This document shows, piece after piece, positions 36,737 to 45,219 of a stretch of 64,000 nucleotides of DNA; position 1 is the first letter of the stretch, and each line of letters begins with the position of its first letter. This DNA comes from UBA5109 sp038148755. GTDB lineage: Bacteria; Pseudomonadota; Gammaproteobacteria; Pseudomonadales; Pseudohongiellaceae. Position numbers and translations under genes: made by a program. The notes beneath the pieces were generated by a model. That model did no database searches and was not told the DNA's origin. It saw only the letters and a list, made by a program, of their open reading frames with translations. The stretch is from NCBI GenBank assembly GCA_038148755.1, contig JAYQWA010000011.1, forward strand, positions 1 through 64,000, written 5' to 3'.

Positions 36737-36810
36737 ATGGGGCTTAAACCTGTCTGTTTCTAAAGCGGCATGATAACGTATTTATGCTTATAAATCAGTA
36801 TTCAAGTTGG

Positions 36811-36845
36811 CATATGTTTGACATATGATTATTCAGGCGTATACT
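36811..36845 (+). promoter_or_regulatory. vapBC promoter with overlapping operator repeat
   Basis: A near-consensus sigma-70 promoter: TTGACA (36818-36823), 16 bases, then TATACT (36840-36845). Two copies of the palindromic hexamer CATATG (36811-36816 and 36822-36827), centres 11 bases apart, flank and overlap the -35 box. That is the expected layout for autorepression by a VapB-type antitoxin complex, which is inference. Confidence 0.7.
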
Positions 36846-36874
36846 GCTGGAAATTCACTTTTCTGGGCTATTTT

Positions 36875-37090
36875 ATGTCGATTACCGCTAAAATTTTCAC
36901 TAACGGCCGCAATCAGGCGGTGCGTATTCCAAGGGAGCTGGAATTTAAGGGGGTGGATGCTGTCAATATCGAAAAAAGAGGAAATTCACTGCTTTTAAGT
37001 CCGGTGCGCAGTACCTGGAGCTCTTACCGGGAGGAAGCTGCAGCAGATGAAGATTTTATGCGCATACGGCCACGCTTGATTAAATCCTGA
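36875..37090 (+). CDS. vapB: VapB-type antitoxin (AbrB/SpoVT fold)
   Basis: A 71-residue antitoxin. The N-terminal swapped-hairpin DNA-binding domain reads SITAKIFTNGRNQAVRIPRE, then FKGVDAVNIEKRGNSLLLSP; the acidic C-terminal tail (YREEAAADEDFM) would clamp the toxin. I start at the ATG at 36875 because the promoter lies over the longer possible N-terminus. It is followed 35 bases later by vapC; most vapBC pairs overlap or touch, so the spacing is slightly unusual. Confidence 0.88.
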   Translation: MSITAKIFTNGRNQAVRIPRELEFKGVDAVNIEKRGNSLLLSPVRSTWSSYREEAAADEDFMRIRPRLIKS

Positions 37091-37125
37091 ACCCATTGAT
37101 TTTACAGGCTTGTAGAGGCTTTTAG

Positions 37126-37560
37126 ATGTTAATTTTGCTGAGTCCTGATATATGCCGTCATATTATCCTGACACAGGATCAAACGGCGCTGGAGCTGTTG
37201 GAAAACTGGACTGCACGGGGTGATGAAATCCTGCTTTCTGCCATCACCTATGCTGAACTGGTGGCTGGCGCCTTACAGACCGCCGATAAAGAAAAGCATA
37301 TGGCCTTGGTAGCCGCTTTTTGCGAAAGGCTAGATGCAATCGTGCCCTGGGATGAAGCTGCAGTCGACAAATACACGGAAATTCAACTACAGGCCCTTGC
37401 AGAAGGCATCGTCACTAATATGAACAACGCCATGCTCGCTGCACATGCAATCAGTCTGGACGCCAGGCTTTTATGTATGAACAGTAAAAGCTTTGCTGCG
37501 ATTGCAGGACTGGATTTACTCGAATTGGCTCAAAATAGCGGGAAGAGTGAAGGGGATTAA
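37126..37560 (+). CDS. vapC: PIN-domain VapC-like toxin, probably catalytically impaired
   Basis: A 144-residue PIN protein aligned along its length with VapC ribonucleases, but two of the metal-binding acids are changed. The first motif, normally LDTN, reads LSPD (Ser6 in place of Asp), and the central ND/FD motif reads N100-N101. Glu44 in SAITYAEL is kept. VapC enzymes need this Asp/Glu cluster to bind Mg and cut tRNA, so this copy is likely weak or inactive as a nuclease. It may still act as co-repressor with VapB. A bidirectional terminator follows. Confidence 0.8.
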   Translation: MLILLSPDICRHIILTQDQTALELLENWTARGDEILLSAITYAELVAGALQTADKEKHMALVAAFCERLDAIVPWDEAAVDKYTEIQLQALAEGIVTNMNNAMLAAHAISLDARLLCMNSKSFAAIAGLDLLELAQNSGKSEGD

Positions 37561-37582
37561 TTAAGGACTGAAATTGAATGCG

Positions 37583-37612
37583 AAAAAAAGGGCAGCTGAG
37601 CTGCCCTTTTTT
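37583..37612. terminator. bidirectional terminator between vapC and the MFS gene
   Basis: GGGCAGC and GCTGCCC form a seven-base-pair stem with a TGA loop, flanked by seven A on one side and six T on the other, so the A-T pairs extend it. It can end transcription of vapC (plus) and of the MFS gene (minus). Confidence 0.9.
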
Positions 37613-37627
37613 ATTCTAGATCGGGTT

Positions 37628-38920
37628 TTAGGCTACGGGACCGCTTTCATCAATAGCGGGTGTAGCACTTGATACGACTTTCACGGGCGCTGTTTCTTTC
37701 AGGAAGAGAGAAACAACAAAACCGAAAACCATACCGCCTAAGGCTACATATAAAGGTCCGACCAAGCCCATGGTTGGGACTACAAAAGAACCAACGATCG
37801 GGCCAAGACCGCCACCGAAAATCTCACCGATACCGACAACAACACCGATAGATGCTGCAACCAGACCGACAGGTGCTGATTCTGTAGCGATTGGTCCAGT
37901 GATCAGAGCGATATTACCGAAGCAGAAGAAAGAAGACAGGAACAGAGGAACAAACAGGGCTCCAACGCCACTGTCAACCTGCAGAAACCAGTACAGACAT
38001 ACGGCTGCTGCTGCGAATCCGATAATAGCAACGGGTTTGCGGCCTAATTTGTCTGAAACACCCGCCCAGCCAAACTGACCAAAGAAGCCGCCGAAACCTA
38101 CTGCAGAGGTAACAACACCCATTTCTGCAAGGCTAAGACCGACAACATTTTCCAGATAAACAGGCATAAAGGCAGCAAGCGTAAACAAGCCACACATGGC
38201 ACCTAAAAGGGCAATAGTTGCTATTACAACATTGTAGCTTTTAAGCGGTCCTGCATAGCTGGCGATTAATTGGCCAAGGCTGAGCTCATCAGTTTCTTCT
38301 GTAACACCCAGTGCTGCTGCACCCATGGTATCTTTAGGTTCTTTCAATACTTTCCACAGGAAGGCAAGAACAATAAAACCAGGGGCAGCGATCAGGATGA
38401 ATACCATACGCCAGCTAAGTCCCATACCCAGAAGCTGAGTGGCAATAATTGGTGCCATACCCAAGCCCATCAGGGAGACCCCACATTGTTGCAGACCCTG
38501 ATTAAGGCCGCGTCGGCTTGGTTTTGAAGCTACTGCGACAGCAGTAAAGGAAGTTGGCGTATAGGCACCTTCAGTCACACCTAATAAGGTTCTGATCAGA
38601 ATGAAGAAAGTCATACCAGTAGCAAGACCAGTTAATCCACCCATCAAGGAGAAAAGAATGACGGAAGTTAGAATAATTTTTCGATGTCCCCATCTATCAG
38701 CCAGACGACCAAAAACGATGGCAAATACGCCCCAGGCCATACCGGTCAAACCGGCGAGGTTACCAATAGCGCCAGGATCAAGGTTTAGGTCAGCGGCGAC
38801 AGTGTTCCATAAAGCACCAATGACAAAACGATCCATCCCGACAAGCGCAAAAGCAAGTGCAAGTAGAAGAACTACTTTCCACTCGTAATCTGTATCCCAG
38901 TTATTATTATTTTGTTGCAT
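37628..38920 (-). CDS. MFS transporter, substrate unknown
   Basis: A 430-residue permease with about 12 hydrophobic segments. Motif A is GRLADRWGHRK between helices 2 and 3, and FALVGMDRFVIGALW near the N-terminus resembles organic-anion (ACS-type) symporters. GGGGAT about seven bases before the ATG is a good ribosome site. It is flanked by vapBC on one side and hflD on the other, and appears to be inserted between hflD and purB. No enzyme neighbour indicates a substrate. Confidence 0.85.
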   Translation of the reverse strand: MQQNNNNWDTDYEWKVVLLLALAFALVGMDRFVIGALWNTVAADLNLDPGAIGNLAGLTGMAWGVFAIVFGRLADRWGHRKIILTSVILFSLMGGLTGLATGMTFFILIRTLLGVTEGAYTPTSFTAVAVASKPSRRGLNQGLQQCGVSLMGLGMAPIIATQLLGMGLSWRMVFILIAAPGFIVLAFLWKVLKEPKDTMGAAALGVTEETDELSLGQLIASYAGPLKSYNVVIATIALLGAMCGLFTLAAFMPVYLENVVGLSLAEMGVVTSAVGFGGFFGQFGWAGVSDKLGRKPVAIIGFAAAAVCLYWFLQVDSGVGALFVPLFLSSFFCFGNIALITGPIATESAPVGLVAASIGVVVGIGEIFGGGLGPIVGSFVVPTMGLVGPLYVALGGMVFGFVVSLFLKETAPVKVVSSATPAIDESGPVA

Positions 38921-39034
38921 TCGATATCCCCTTCACAATCTAGAAATGAAGCGTGGATAATAAACGCCATTGCTAGAAATGTCTATGTTCTGTGGCTGTT
39001 GAGTTAAGCGGGAAAGGCAAACAAATATTACTTT

Positions 39035-39667
39035 TCAGGCTTTCTGTAAAAGCCATTGGATATCATGGGAGATTCTTCGGCGTTTAATCAGAAAATGCCA
39101 GCGTCGGCCACCCAGTTGATGAAAGAGTACTGCTGACCTGATACCGGCGAACAGGGTTGCCCGAATCGTGTTGGCAATATCAGCATTTTTTAAATATTGG
39201 GGCTTGCCGGAAACCTGAATACGAAAGGAAAGCGTACTGATGGTCTGCTGATAAAGACGGGCAAGTTGCTTGATAATGTCCGGGTTCTCCGCCAGTTGTT
39301 CTGTTGACATGTGTTCACTGTCACCAGCTTCGGCGATACCCGTAGAGATTTTATCCAACATGTCTTTTTGCTTGCTGAGTCTTGCTTCCAGATAAATCAT
39401 GCCAATCAGATAGCGCATGAGTTCAGGGCTTTTTAAGGAATTCTCCTTGCTGATAAAGATTTCTTCCAGCACTTGTAGCCCAAGCCTTAGTTTACTGACA
39501 GAGCCATAGACTTCTTCGGTTGAGGCTGGATTGGTAATAAACAGGCTCTGGAGGCATGTGTTCAGCTTGCCCTGGGCTGCCAGGCCATGCTGAGCCAGCT
39601 GGTCAACTAAAAAAGCCGCCTGGGCAACACCGGCAAGCGCCAGGCTTTGTTGGGTTTGTCTGTTCAT
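39035..39667 (-). CDS. hflD: HflD homologue
   Basis: A 210-residue protein of the HflD/YcfC family, peripheral to the inner membrane, known in E. coli to influence lambda lysogeny through CII; its chromosomal role is unclear. Family features include SLALAGVAQAAFLVDQLAQHG near the N-terminus and IRATLFAGIRSAVLFHQLGGRRW near the C-terminus. It follows mnmA by eight bases, as in E. coli. Confidence 0.93.
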   Translation of the reverse strand: MNRQTQQSLALAGVAQAAFLVDQLAQHGLAAQGKLNTCLQSLFITNPASTEEVYGSVSKLRLGLQVLEEIFISKENSLKSPELMRYLIGMIYLEARLSKQKDMLDKISTGIAEAGDSEHMSTEQLAENPDIIKQLARLYQQTISTLSFRIQVSGKPQYLKNADIANTIRATLFAGIRSAVLFHQLGGRRWHFLIKRRRISHDIQWLLQKA

Positions 39668-39675
39668 GAAAGTTA

Positions 39676-40773
39676 TTAAACCATATGCGAGGATTCAATA
39701 ACGCCACCGCCAAGGCAAATATCACCCTGGTAAAAGACAACAAACTGGCCGGGGGTGACACTGCGCTGCTGATCGTTAAAGTTAACTGTGTAAACAGTGC
39801 CGTCTTTGCTTAAGGTACAGGCCTGATCCTGCTGACGGTAGCGGACTTTCGCCTGACAGTTCAATGGAAACTCTGGTTCAGTCTGGTTTACCCAGCTGAT
39901 GTCAGTAGTTTTGAGCTGATTGGAAAAGAGCAGTGGGTGTTCATTACCTTGAACAACAAGCAATACATTTCTATCCAGGTCTTTGCTGGCAACATACCAC
40001 GGAGCTTCCTGCTGGTTTTTCACACCGCCAATGCCAAGCCCCTGGCGTTGACCAAGCGTGTGATACATCAGGCCACTGTGCTGCCCCAGAACATTACCCT
40101 CAGTATCTTCGATATTGCCCGGTTGTCCAGGCAGATAGGTTTCCAGAAAATCCTTGAAGCGACGTTCACCAATAAAACAGATACCTGTGCTATCTTTTTT
40201 ATCATGGATCAGCAGTTCATGCTTTTCAGCCAAGGCGCGTACTGACGGCTTTTCAAGCTCACCGACAGGAAATAAGGTTTGTGCCAGTTGTTCCTCTTTG
40301 ACAGCACAGAGGAAATAGCTTTGGTCTTTATTGTCATCCAGGCCTTTTAACAAAAAGGTCTGGCCGTTTTCTGTTAGCTTCCTGACATAATGGCCGGTGG
40401 CAATCAGATCAGCACCCAGCTGTTTGGCGTAATCCAGAAAAGCTTTGAACTTTATTTCCCGGTTACATAAGACATCGGGATTCGGTGTGCGGCCAGCTTT
40501 GTATTCCTGCAAAAAATGTTCGAAGACATTATCCCAGTATTCAGCGGCAAAATTGGCTTTATGTAATGTGATGCCGAGCTTGTCACAAACCGCCTGCGCG
40601 TCAGCCAGATCTTCTTTGGCAGTGCAGTATTCAGTGTCGTCATCTTCTTCCCAGTTTTTCATGAACAGGCCTTCAACCTGATAACCCTGTTCAAGCAGCA
40701 GGAGTGCGGCCACCGAAGAATCCACGCCACCGGACATGCCAACAATCACTTTGCTGTCTCGTTTATTGTTCAT
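39676..40773 (-). CDS. mnmA: tRNA-specific 2-thiouridylase MnmA
   Basis: A 365-residue enzyme that thiolates wobble U34 of Lys, Glu and Gln tRNAs. The PP-loop is GMSGGVDSSVAALLL. Catalytic cysteines lie in PNPDVLCNREIKF and DSTGICFIGERRF. C-terminal beta domains are complete. Its start overlaps the end of nudJ by 11 bases; hflD follows. The order nudJ-mnmA-hflD is conserved in gammaproteobacteria. Confidence 0.97.
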   Translation of the reverse strand: MNNKRDSKVIVGMSGGVDSSVAALLLLEQGYQVEGLFMKNWEEDDDTEYCTAKEDLADAQAVCDKLGITLHKANFAAEYWDNVFEHFLQEYKAGRTPNPDVLCNREIKFKAFLDYAKQLGADLIATGHYVRKLTENGQTFLLKGLDDNKDQSYFLCAVKEEQLAQTLFPVGELEKPSVRALAEKHELLIHDKKDSTGICFIGERRFKDFLETYLPGQPGNIEDTEGNVLGQHSGLMYHTLGQRQGLGIGGVKNQQEAPWYVASKDLDRNVLLVVQGNEHPLLFSNQLKTTDISWVNQTEPEFPLNCQAKVRYRQQDQACTLSKDGTVYTVNFNDQQRSVTPGQFVVFYQGDICLGGGVIESSHMV

Positions 40774-41212
40774 GATGGTAAATCAGTGAGAGTGGATAAC
40801 GCTGACCGTCCAGATAATCCTGCAGGACTTTCCCGACGATAGGACTGCGTGCGCTAAAATCAGGAGCCAGTATTTCTTCTGCGGACAGCCAGTGCGCAGC
40901 AATTATTCCTTCATCAAGCCTTAGTTCAGGATGATGTTTGAACGGCGAAGCAATAAAACAATGCCTGATATAGGTGATGTTGTTGACAGGACTGAGATAC
41001 TGATAAGTCCCTAGAAAGGCATCCAGTGTCACCTCCCAGCCTGTTTCTTCCAGGGTTTCACGAATCGCTGCCGCGTAAAGAGTTTCGTTTTCATCCAGAT
41101 GGCCGGCAGGCTGATTAAAAACCGTTTCGCCCTGGTCGACTTCTTCGACCATAAGAAAGCGACCATTCTGCTCTACAATGCAGGCGACTGTTGTGTGGGG
41201 ATACCAATTCAT
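40763..41212 (-). CDS. nudJ: Nudix hydrolase NudJ-like
   Basis: A 149-residue Nudix phosphatase. The Nudix box is complete: GHLDENETLYAAAIRETLEE followed by TGW. Position upstream of and overlapping mnmA matches E. coli nudJ, which hydrolyses HMP-pyrophosphate and nucleoside di- and triphosphates. Specificity is inferred from synteny. Confidence 0.9.
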   Translation of the reverse strand: MNWYPHTTVACIVEQNGRFLMVEEVDQGETVFNQPAGHLDENETLYAAAIRETLEETGWEVTLDAFLGTYQYLSPVNNITYIRHCFIASPFKHHPELRLDEGIIAAHWLSAEEILAPDFSARSPIVGKVLQDYLDGQRYPLSLIYHHEQ

Positions 41213-41289
41213 AAGCGGGGCATGCTACCCGAAATTGGGGGCTACATAAACGCCAAACTAATGCGATAATCGTTTCTTTTTAGCAGGTT

Positions 41290-41775
41290 ATGAAAAAAAT
41301 GAATGAATTGACACATCTGGATTCTCAAGGGCGGGCGCAAATGGTTGATGTCGGGGACAAGGCGATCAGTCAGCGTGTAGCCACAGCAGAAGCTGTCATC
41401 ACTATGCTGCCGGAAACTTTGGTCATGATAACCGAAGGCAAGCATAAAAAAGGGGATGTGTTTGCAGTCGCCCGTATAGCGGGTATACAGGCGGCAAAAA
41501 AATGCCCGGATTTAATTCCTTTATGCCATCCACTCATGCTGAGTTCGGTCAATGTTGATCTGGAAGCTGATGCAGCAAACAGTCAGGTATTGATCAAGGC
41601 GACCTGTAAACTTGCCGGGCAAACCGGGGTGGAAATGGAAGCACTGACCGCCGCGTCTGTTGCCGCATTAACCATTTACGATATGTGCAAGGCGGTTGAT
41701 AAAGGCATGACCATCTCACAAGTGAGATTGCTGGAAAAATCAGGTGGCAAATCCGGCGACTGGAGCAGGGAATAA
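41290..41775 (+). CDS. moaC: cyclic pyranopterin monophosphate synthase MoaC
   Basis: A 161-residue enzyme completing cPMP formation in molybdopterin synthesis. The family segments KKCPDLIPLCHPLMLSSV and EMEALTAASVAALTIYDMCK are intact, including the catalytic Lys region DKGMTISQVRLLEK. It starts the moaC-moaD-moaE operon; moaA and moaB are not in the window. The next gene begins immediately after its stop codon. Confidence 0.96.
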   Translation: MKKMNELTHLDSQGRAQMVDVGDKAISQRVATAEAVITMLPETLVMITEGKHKKGDVFAVARIAGIQAAKKCPDLIPLCHPLMLSSVNVDLEADAANSQVLIKATCKLAGQTGVEMEALTAASVAALTIYDMCKAVDKGMTISQVRLLEKSGGKSGDWSRE

Positions 41776-42030
41776 ATGACGACCATTCACTATTTCGCCA
41801 GTATCCGTGAAAAACTCGGGTTGGCTTCTGAAGAGCTTGAGTTGCCTGTCCAGGTTGATACCGTCAGTGCACTGGTTGAGTTGCTTGTTGAGCAACATGG
41901 CAGTCAGTGGGAAGAAGTGTTGAACAGTGCTTCGGTACTGGTTGCGGTCAATCAGTCAGTAGCTAAATTTGCCAGTTCGGTAAAAGACGGCGATGAAATT
42001 GCGTTCTTTCCACCGGTAACAGGTGGTTAG
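41776..42030 (+). CDS. moaD: molybdopterin synthase sulfur carrier subunit MoaD
   Basis: An 84-residue ubiquitin-like protein ending in the required double glycine (FFPPVTGG), which is adenylylated and thiocarboxylated to donate sulfur. It starts at the base after the moaC stop codon and is followed six bases later by moaE. Confidence 0.95.
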   Translation: MTTIHYFASIREKLGLASEELELPVQVDTVSALVELLVEQHGSQWEEVLNSASVLVAVNQSVAKFASSVKDGDEIAFFPPVTGG

Positions 42031-42036
42031 GCTTAA

Positions 42037-42549
42037 TTGGAAAAACCAAAAGAGTTTACTTTGCGTTCACTGAAAATTTCCATCCAGCAAGAAGATTTCA
42101 GCATTGATGATGAATGTGCTGCCATGCGGGCTGGGCATCAGGATATCGGTGCGCTGGCTACTTTTACCGGCTTGGTTAGGGAGCAGGATGATGAAAAATC
42201 GCCGGGCGATAAAGTCACGTCCCTGTATCTTGAACATTACCCGGGCATGACCGAGAAAAAACTGCAGGAAATTGCCGAGCAGGCAGACCAACGCTGGCCT
42301 CTGCTTGATGTGGTGATTATTCATCGCATTGGCGAATTGAAGCTGTCCGAACAAATCGTGTTTGTTGCGGTCAGCAGTATGCATCGTAAAGCGGCTTTCG
42401 CCGCCTGTGCCTTTATAATGGACTTTCTAAAAACACAAGCGCCGTTCTGGAAGAAAAGTAAAAGCAGAGAACATGAACACTGGGTCGAAGCCAAACAATC
42501 GGATAACAAAGCCGCTGAAAAGTGGGCAGATGGTAGAGATAAAAGTTAG
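42037..42549 (+). CDS. moaE: molybdopterin synthase catalytic subunit MoaE
   Basis: A 170-residue partner of MoaD. LYLEHYPGMTEKKLQEI, VVIIHRIGELKLSEQIVFV and SMHRKAAFAACAFIMDFLKT match MoaE, and the active-site Lys lies in FWKKSKS. The start is TTG with AGGTGG upstream; this gives about 15 more N-terminal residues than E. coli MoaE. It completes the moaCDE set that supplies the molybdenum cofactor for the hydroxylase at 48-52 kb. Confidence 0.95.
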   Translation: MEKPKEFTLRSLKISIQQEDFSIDDECAAMRAGHQDIGALATFTGLVREQDDEKSPGDKVTSLYLEHYPGMTEKKLQEIAEQADQRWPLLDVVIIHRIGELKLSEQIVFVAVSSMHRKAAFAACAFIMDFLKTQAPFWKKSKSREHEHWVEAKQSDNKAAEKWADGRDKS

Positions 42550-42579
42550 AATACGCGCTTTTTTCAAGGAAGCCCCAAC

Positions 42580-43678
42580 ATGCTCGAAGTAAACAGCTTA
42601 TTCCAACAGATAAAAGACAACCTGGAACGTATTTCAGTGCTTCGGGGGTATCTTTGACTTCGAGCAGAAGCAGGAACGTTTAACCGAAGTCGAACTGGAA
42701 CTGGGCGAGTCAGCGGTCTGGGACAAGCCTGAATATGCCCAGGAGCTGGGTAAGGAACGCGCCAGTCTTGAAACGGTTGTGCATACGATACTTGAACTGG
42801 AACAGGCTTACGCTGACATTGAAGGCATCATCGAACTGGCCAGGGAAGAAAACGACCAGGAGCTGCTGGACGAAGCCCTGCTTGATCTGAACAAGGCCGA
42901 GGAAAAACTCGAAGAGCTGGAAAAACGCCGGATGTTTTCCGGCGAAATGGATGCCAACAATGCCTATCTGGATATACAGGCAGGTTCCGGCGGTACGGAA
43001 GCGCAGGACTGGGCAGAAATGATCATGCGCATGTATCTGCGCTGGGGTGAGCAAAAGGGATTCAATACCGAACTGGTTGAGTCTACACCGGGAGAGGGCG
43101 CTGGTATCAAGGGCGCAACCTTGTATTTTGAAGGTGAATTTGCCTTTGGCTGGTTACGTACCGAGACCGGTGTGCATCGTCTGGTCAGGAAATCGCCTTT
43201 TGATTCGGGTAACCGCAGGCATACCTCATTCGCCTCGGTCTTTGTCTCGCCGGAAATCGATGATGATATTGATATCGACCTGGATATGAGCCAGGTCAGG
43301 GTGGATACTTATCGTTCCAGTGGTGCAGGTGGTCAGCATGTTAATACCACGGATTCAGCGGTGCGATTAACGCATGAGCCAACGGGTATTGTGGTGCAGT
43401 GTCAGAACCAGCGCTCACAACACAAGAATAAAGAGACGGCCATCAAACAATTAAAAGCCAAGCTCTATGAAATGGAAATGCTAAAGAAACGTGAAAGCCT
43501 GCAGGCGGTTGAAGACAATAAAGCCGACATAGGCTGGGGCAGTCAGATTCGTTCCTATGTACTCGACTCCTCACGCATAAAAGATTTACGCACTAACGTG
43601 GAAACCTCCAATACCGGTGCTGTTCTGGATGGCGACCTTGATCAGTTTATGGAAGCCAGTCTGAAGATGGGTTTATAA
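42580..43678 (+). CDS. prfB: peptide chain release factor 2 with programmed +1 frameshift
   Basis: The 5' segment (42580-42657) encodes 25 residues beginning MLEVNSLFQQI and ends at an in-frame TGA (42655-42657) within CTT CGG GGG TAT CTT TGA C, the standard RF2 autoregulatory site: a GGGGG Shine-Dalgarno-like element three bases before CTT TGA. After a +1 shift reading continues from GAC at 42656 for 340 residues, giving a 365-residue RF2. The codon-recognition motif SPF (RKSPFDSGNRR) and GGQ (GAGGQHVNTTDS) are present. Low RF2 favours the shift, high RF2 terminates. It lies upstream of lysS, as in E. coli. Confidence 0.97.
42644..42658 (+). other. prfB: RF2 +1 frameshift site
   Basis: GGGGG at 42644-42648, TAT, then CTT TGA C (42652-42658). 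It differs from the E. coli site only by CGG for AGG before the G run. Confidence 0.95.
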
Positions 43679-43707
43679 AAAATTCTTTAAAACATTGAGA
43701 AGTTAAG

Positions 43708-45204
43708 ATGAGTGATAACGATACCAGTAATACTGTCGATGAAAACAAACTGATTCATCAACGTCGTGAAAAGTTGCAGGAAATCCGCCAGCAGGGACAG
43801 GCTTTCCCGAATGATTTTCGCCGTACTGCCTTTGCTGTTGAACTGCATAATGAATTTGATGAGCAGAGCAAGGAAGAGATCGAAGAACAAAAAAGTATCG
43901 TCAGCGTGGTGGGCAGAGCAATCCGTATGCGTGGCCCATTTATTGTTTTGCTGGATGGCAGTGGAGAGATACAGCTCTATCTAAATTTCAAAAACTTTGA
44001 CGAAGCCAAAAACAAGGAAATTAAAAGCTGGGATCTGGGTGATATTGTTGCGGCCAGTGGTGAAGTATTTAAAACCGGCAAAGGTGAACTGTCTGTGCGT
44101 GTCAGCGAGATTCGTTTGCTAACAAAATCACTCCGGCCTTTGCCAGACAAGCACAAAGGTCTGACCGACACCGAAGTGCGTTACCGGCAGCGTTATGTTG
44201 ATCTGATTGCCAATGAAGAAGTCAGGGAAACTTTTGTCGTTCGCTCCAAAATCATTGATGCTATCCGTCGCTTTATGAATGCCGATGGTTTTATGGAAGT
44301 GGAAACGCCCATGCTACAAATGATTCCGGGCGGTGCTACGGCGCGTCCTTTTATTACACACCACAATGCGCTGGATCAGGATATGTATTTACGCATTGCG
44401 CCTGAGCTCTATCTGAAGAGGCTGGTGGTGGGTGGTTTTGAACGGGTCTATGAAATCAACCGTAACTTCCGCAATGAAGGTTTATCAACCCGGCATAATC
44501 CTGAATTTACCATGCTGGAATTTTATCAGGCCTATACCGACTACCATCACCTGATGGATTTAACCGAAAATATGCTGCGACAGATCGCCGAAGAAGTGAT
44601 CGGTGAGACAACAATTACCTATCAGGATATAGCGCTGGATTTTGGCAAGCCCTTCGCCAGGCTGTCAGTAGTTGATGCCATTGTTGCCAATATCGACGGT
44701 GTTTCTGCAGAAGCCTTGAATGATATGGAAAGCCTCAAAGCATTGGCAGATAAATTTGGACTTGAAGTGAAAGAAAGCTGGGGTATCGGCAAAATCCAAA
44801 TGGAAATTTTTGAAGAAAAAGTTGAGCACCTCCTGCTGCAACCAACATTTATTACGGAATATCCAACTGAAGTATCACCGCTGGCCCGACGTAATGATGA
44901 TAACCCTGAGATTTCTGACCGCTTTGAACTGTTTATTGCCGGCAGGGAGATAGCCAACGGCTTTTCAGAACTGAATGATCCTGAAGATCAGGCTGAACGT
45001 TTCCATGCCCAGGTCGCCGAGAAAGAAGCAGGGGATCAGGAAGCCATGCATTTTGATCATGACTACATAACGGCGCTGGAATATGGCATGCCACCAACAG
45101 CCGGTGAAGGTATTGGTATTGATCGACTGGTGATGCTGTATACGGATTCTCCTTCCATCCGCGATGTGCTGCTGTTCCCACACATGCGGCCACAAAGTAG
45201 TTAG
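43708..45204 (+). CDS. lysS: lysyl-tRNA synthetase, class II (LysS)
   Basis: A 498-residue class II aminoacyl-tRNA synthetase. An N-terminal OB-fold anticodon-binding domain (about 60-145) is followed by the catalytic core with motif 2 FERVYEINRNFRNEGLSTRHNPEF and motif 3 GEGIGIDRLVMLYTDS. Length matches E. coli LysS. It follows prfB by 29 bases, the usual pairing. Confidence 0.98.
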   Translation: MSDNDTSNTVDENKLIHQRREKLQEIRQQGQAFPNDFRRTAFAVELHNEFDEQSKEEIEEQKSIVSVVGRAIRMRGPFIVLLDGSGEIQLYLNFKNFDEAKNKEIKSWDLGDIVAASGEVFKTGKGELSVRVSEIRLLTKSLRPLPDKHKGLTDTEVRYRQRYVDLIANEEVRETFVVRSKIIDAIRRFMNADGFMEVETPMLQMIPGGATARPFITHHNALDQDMYLRIAPELYLKRLVVGGFERVYEINRNFRNEGLSTRHNPEFTMLEFYQAYTDYHHLMDLTENMLRQIAEEVIGETTITYQDIALDFGKPFARLSVVDAIVANIDGVSAEALNDMESLKALADKFGLEVKESWGIGKIQMEIFEEKVEHLLLQPTFITEYPTEVSPLARRNDDNPEISDRFELFIAGREIANGFSELNDPEDQAERFHAQVAEKEAGDQEAMHFDHDYITALEYGMPPTAGEGIGIDRLVMLYTDSPSIRDVLLFPHMRPQSS

Positions 45205-45219
45205 GCAACGCATAAAGTT

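Noticed and set aside
41213..41289. molybdenum cofactor riboswitch before moaC
   Set aside because: The 77-base gap is too short and shows no conserved Moco-riboswitch structure that I can recognise.
42779..43678. prfB starting at the internal ATG
   Set aside because: The upstream 25-codon segment with the canonical RF2 frameshift signal shows the true start is 42580.
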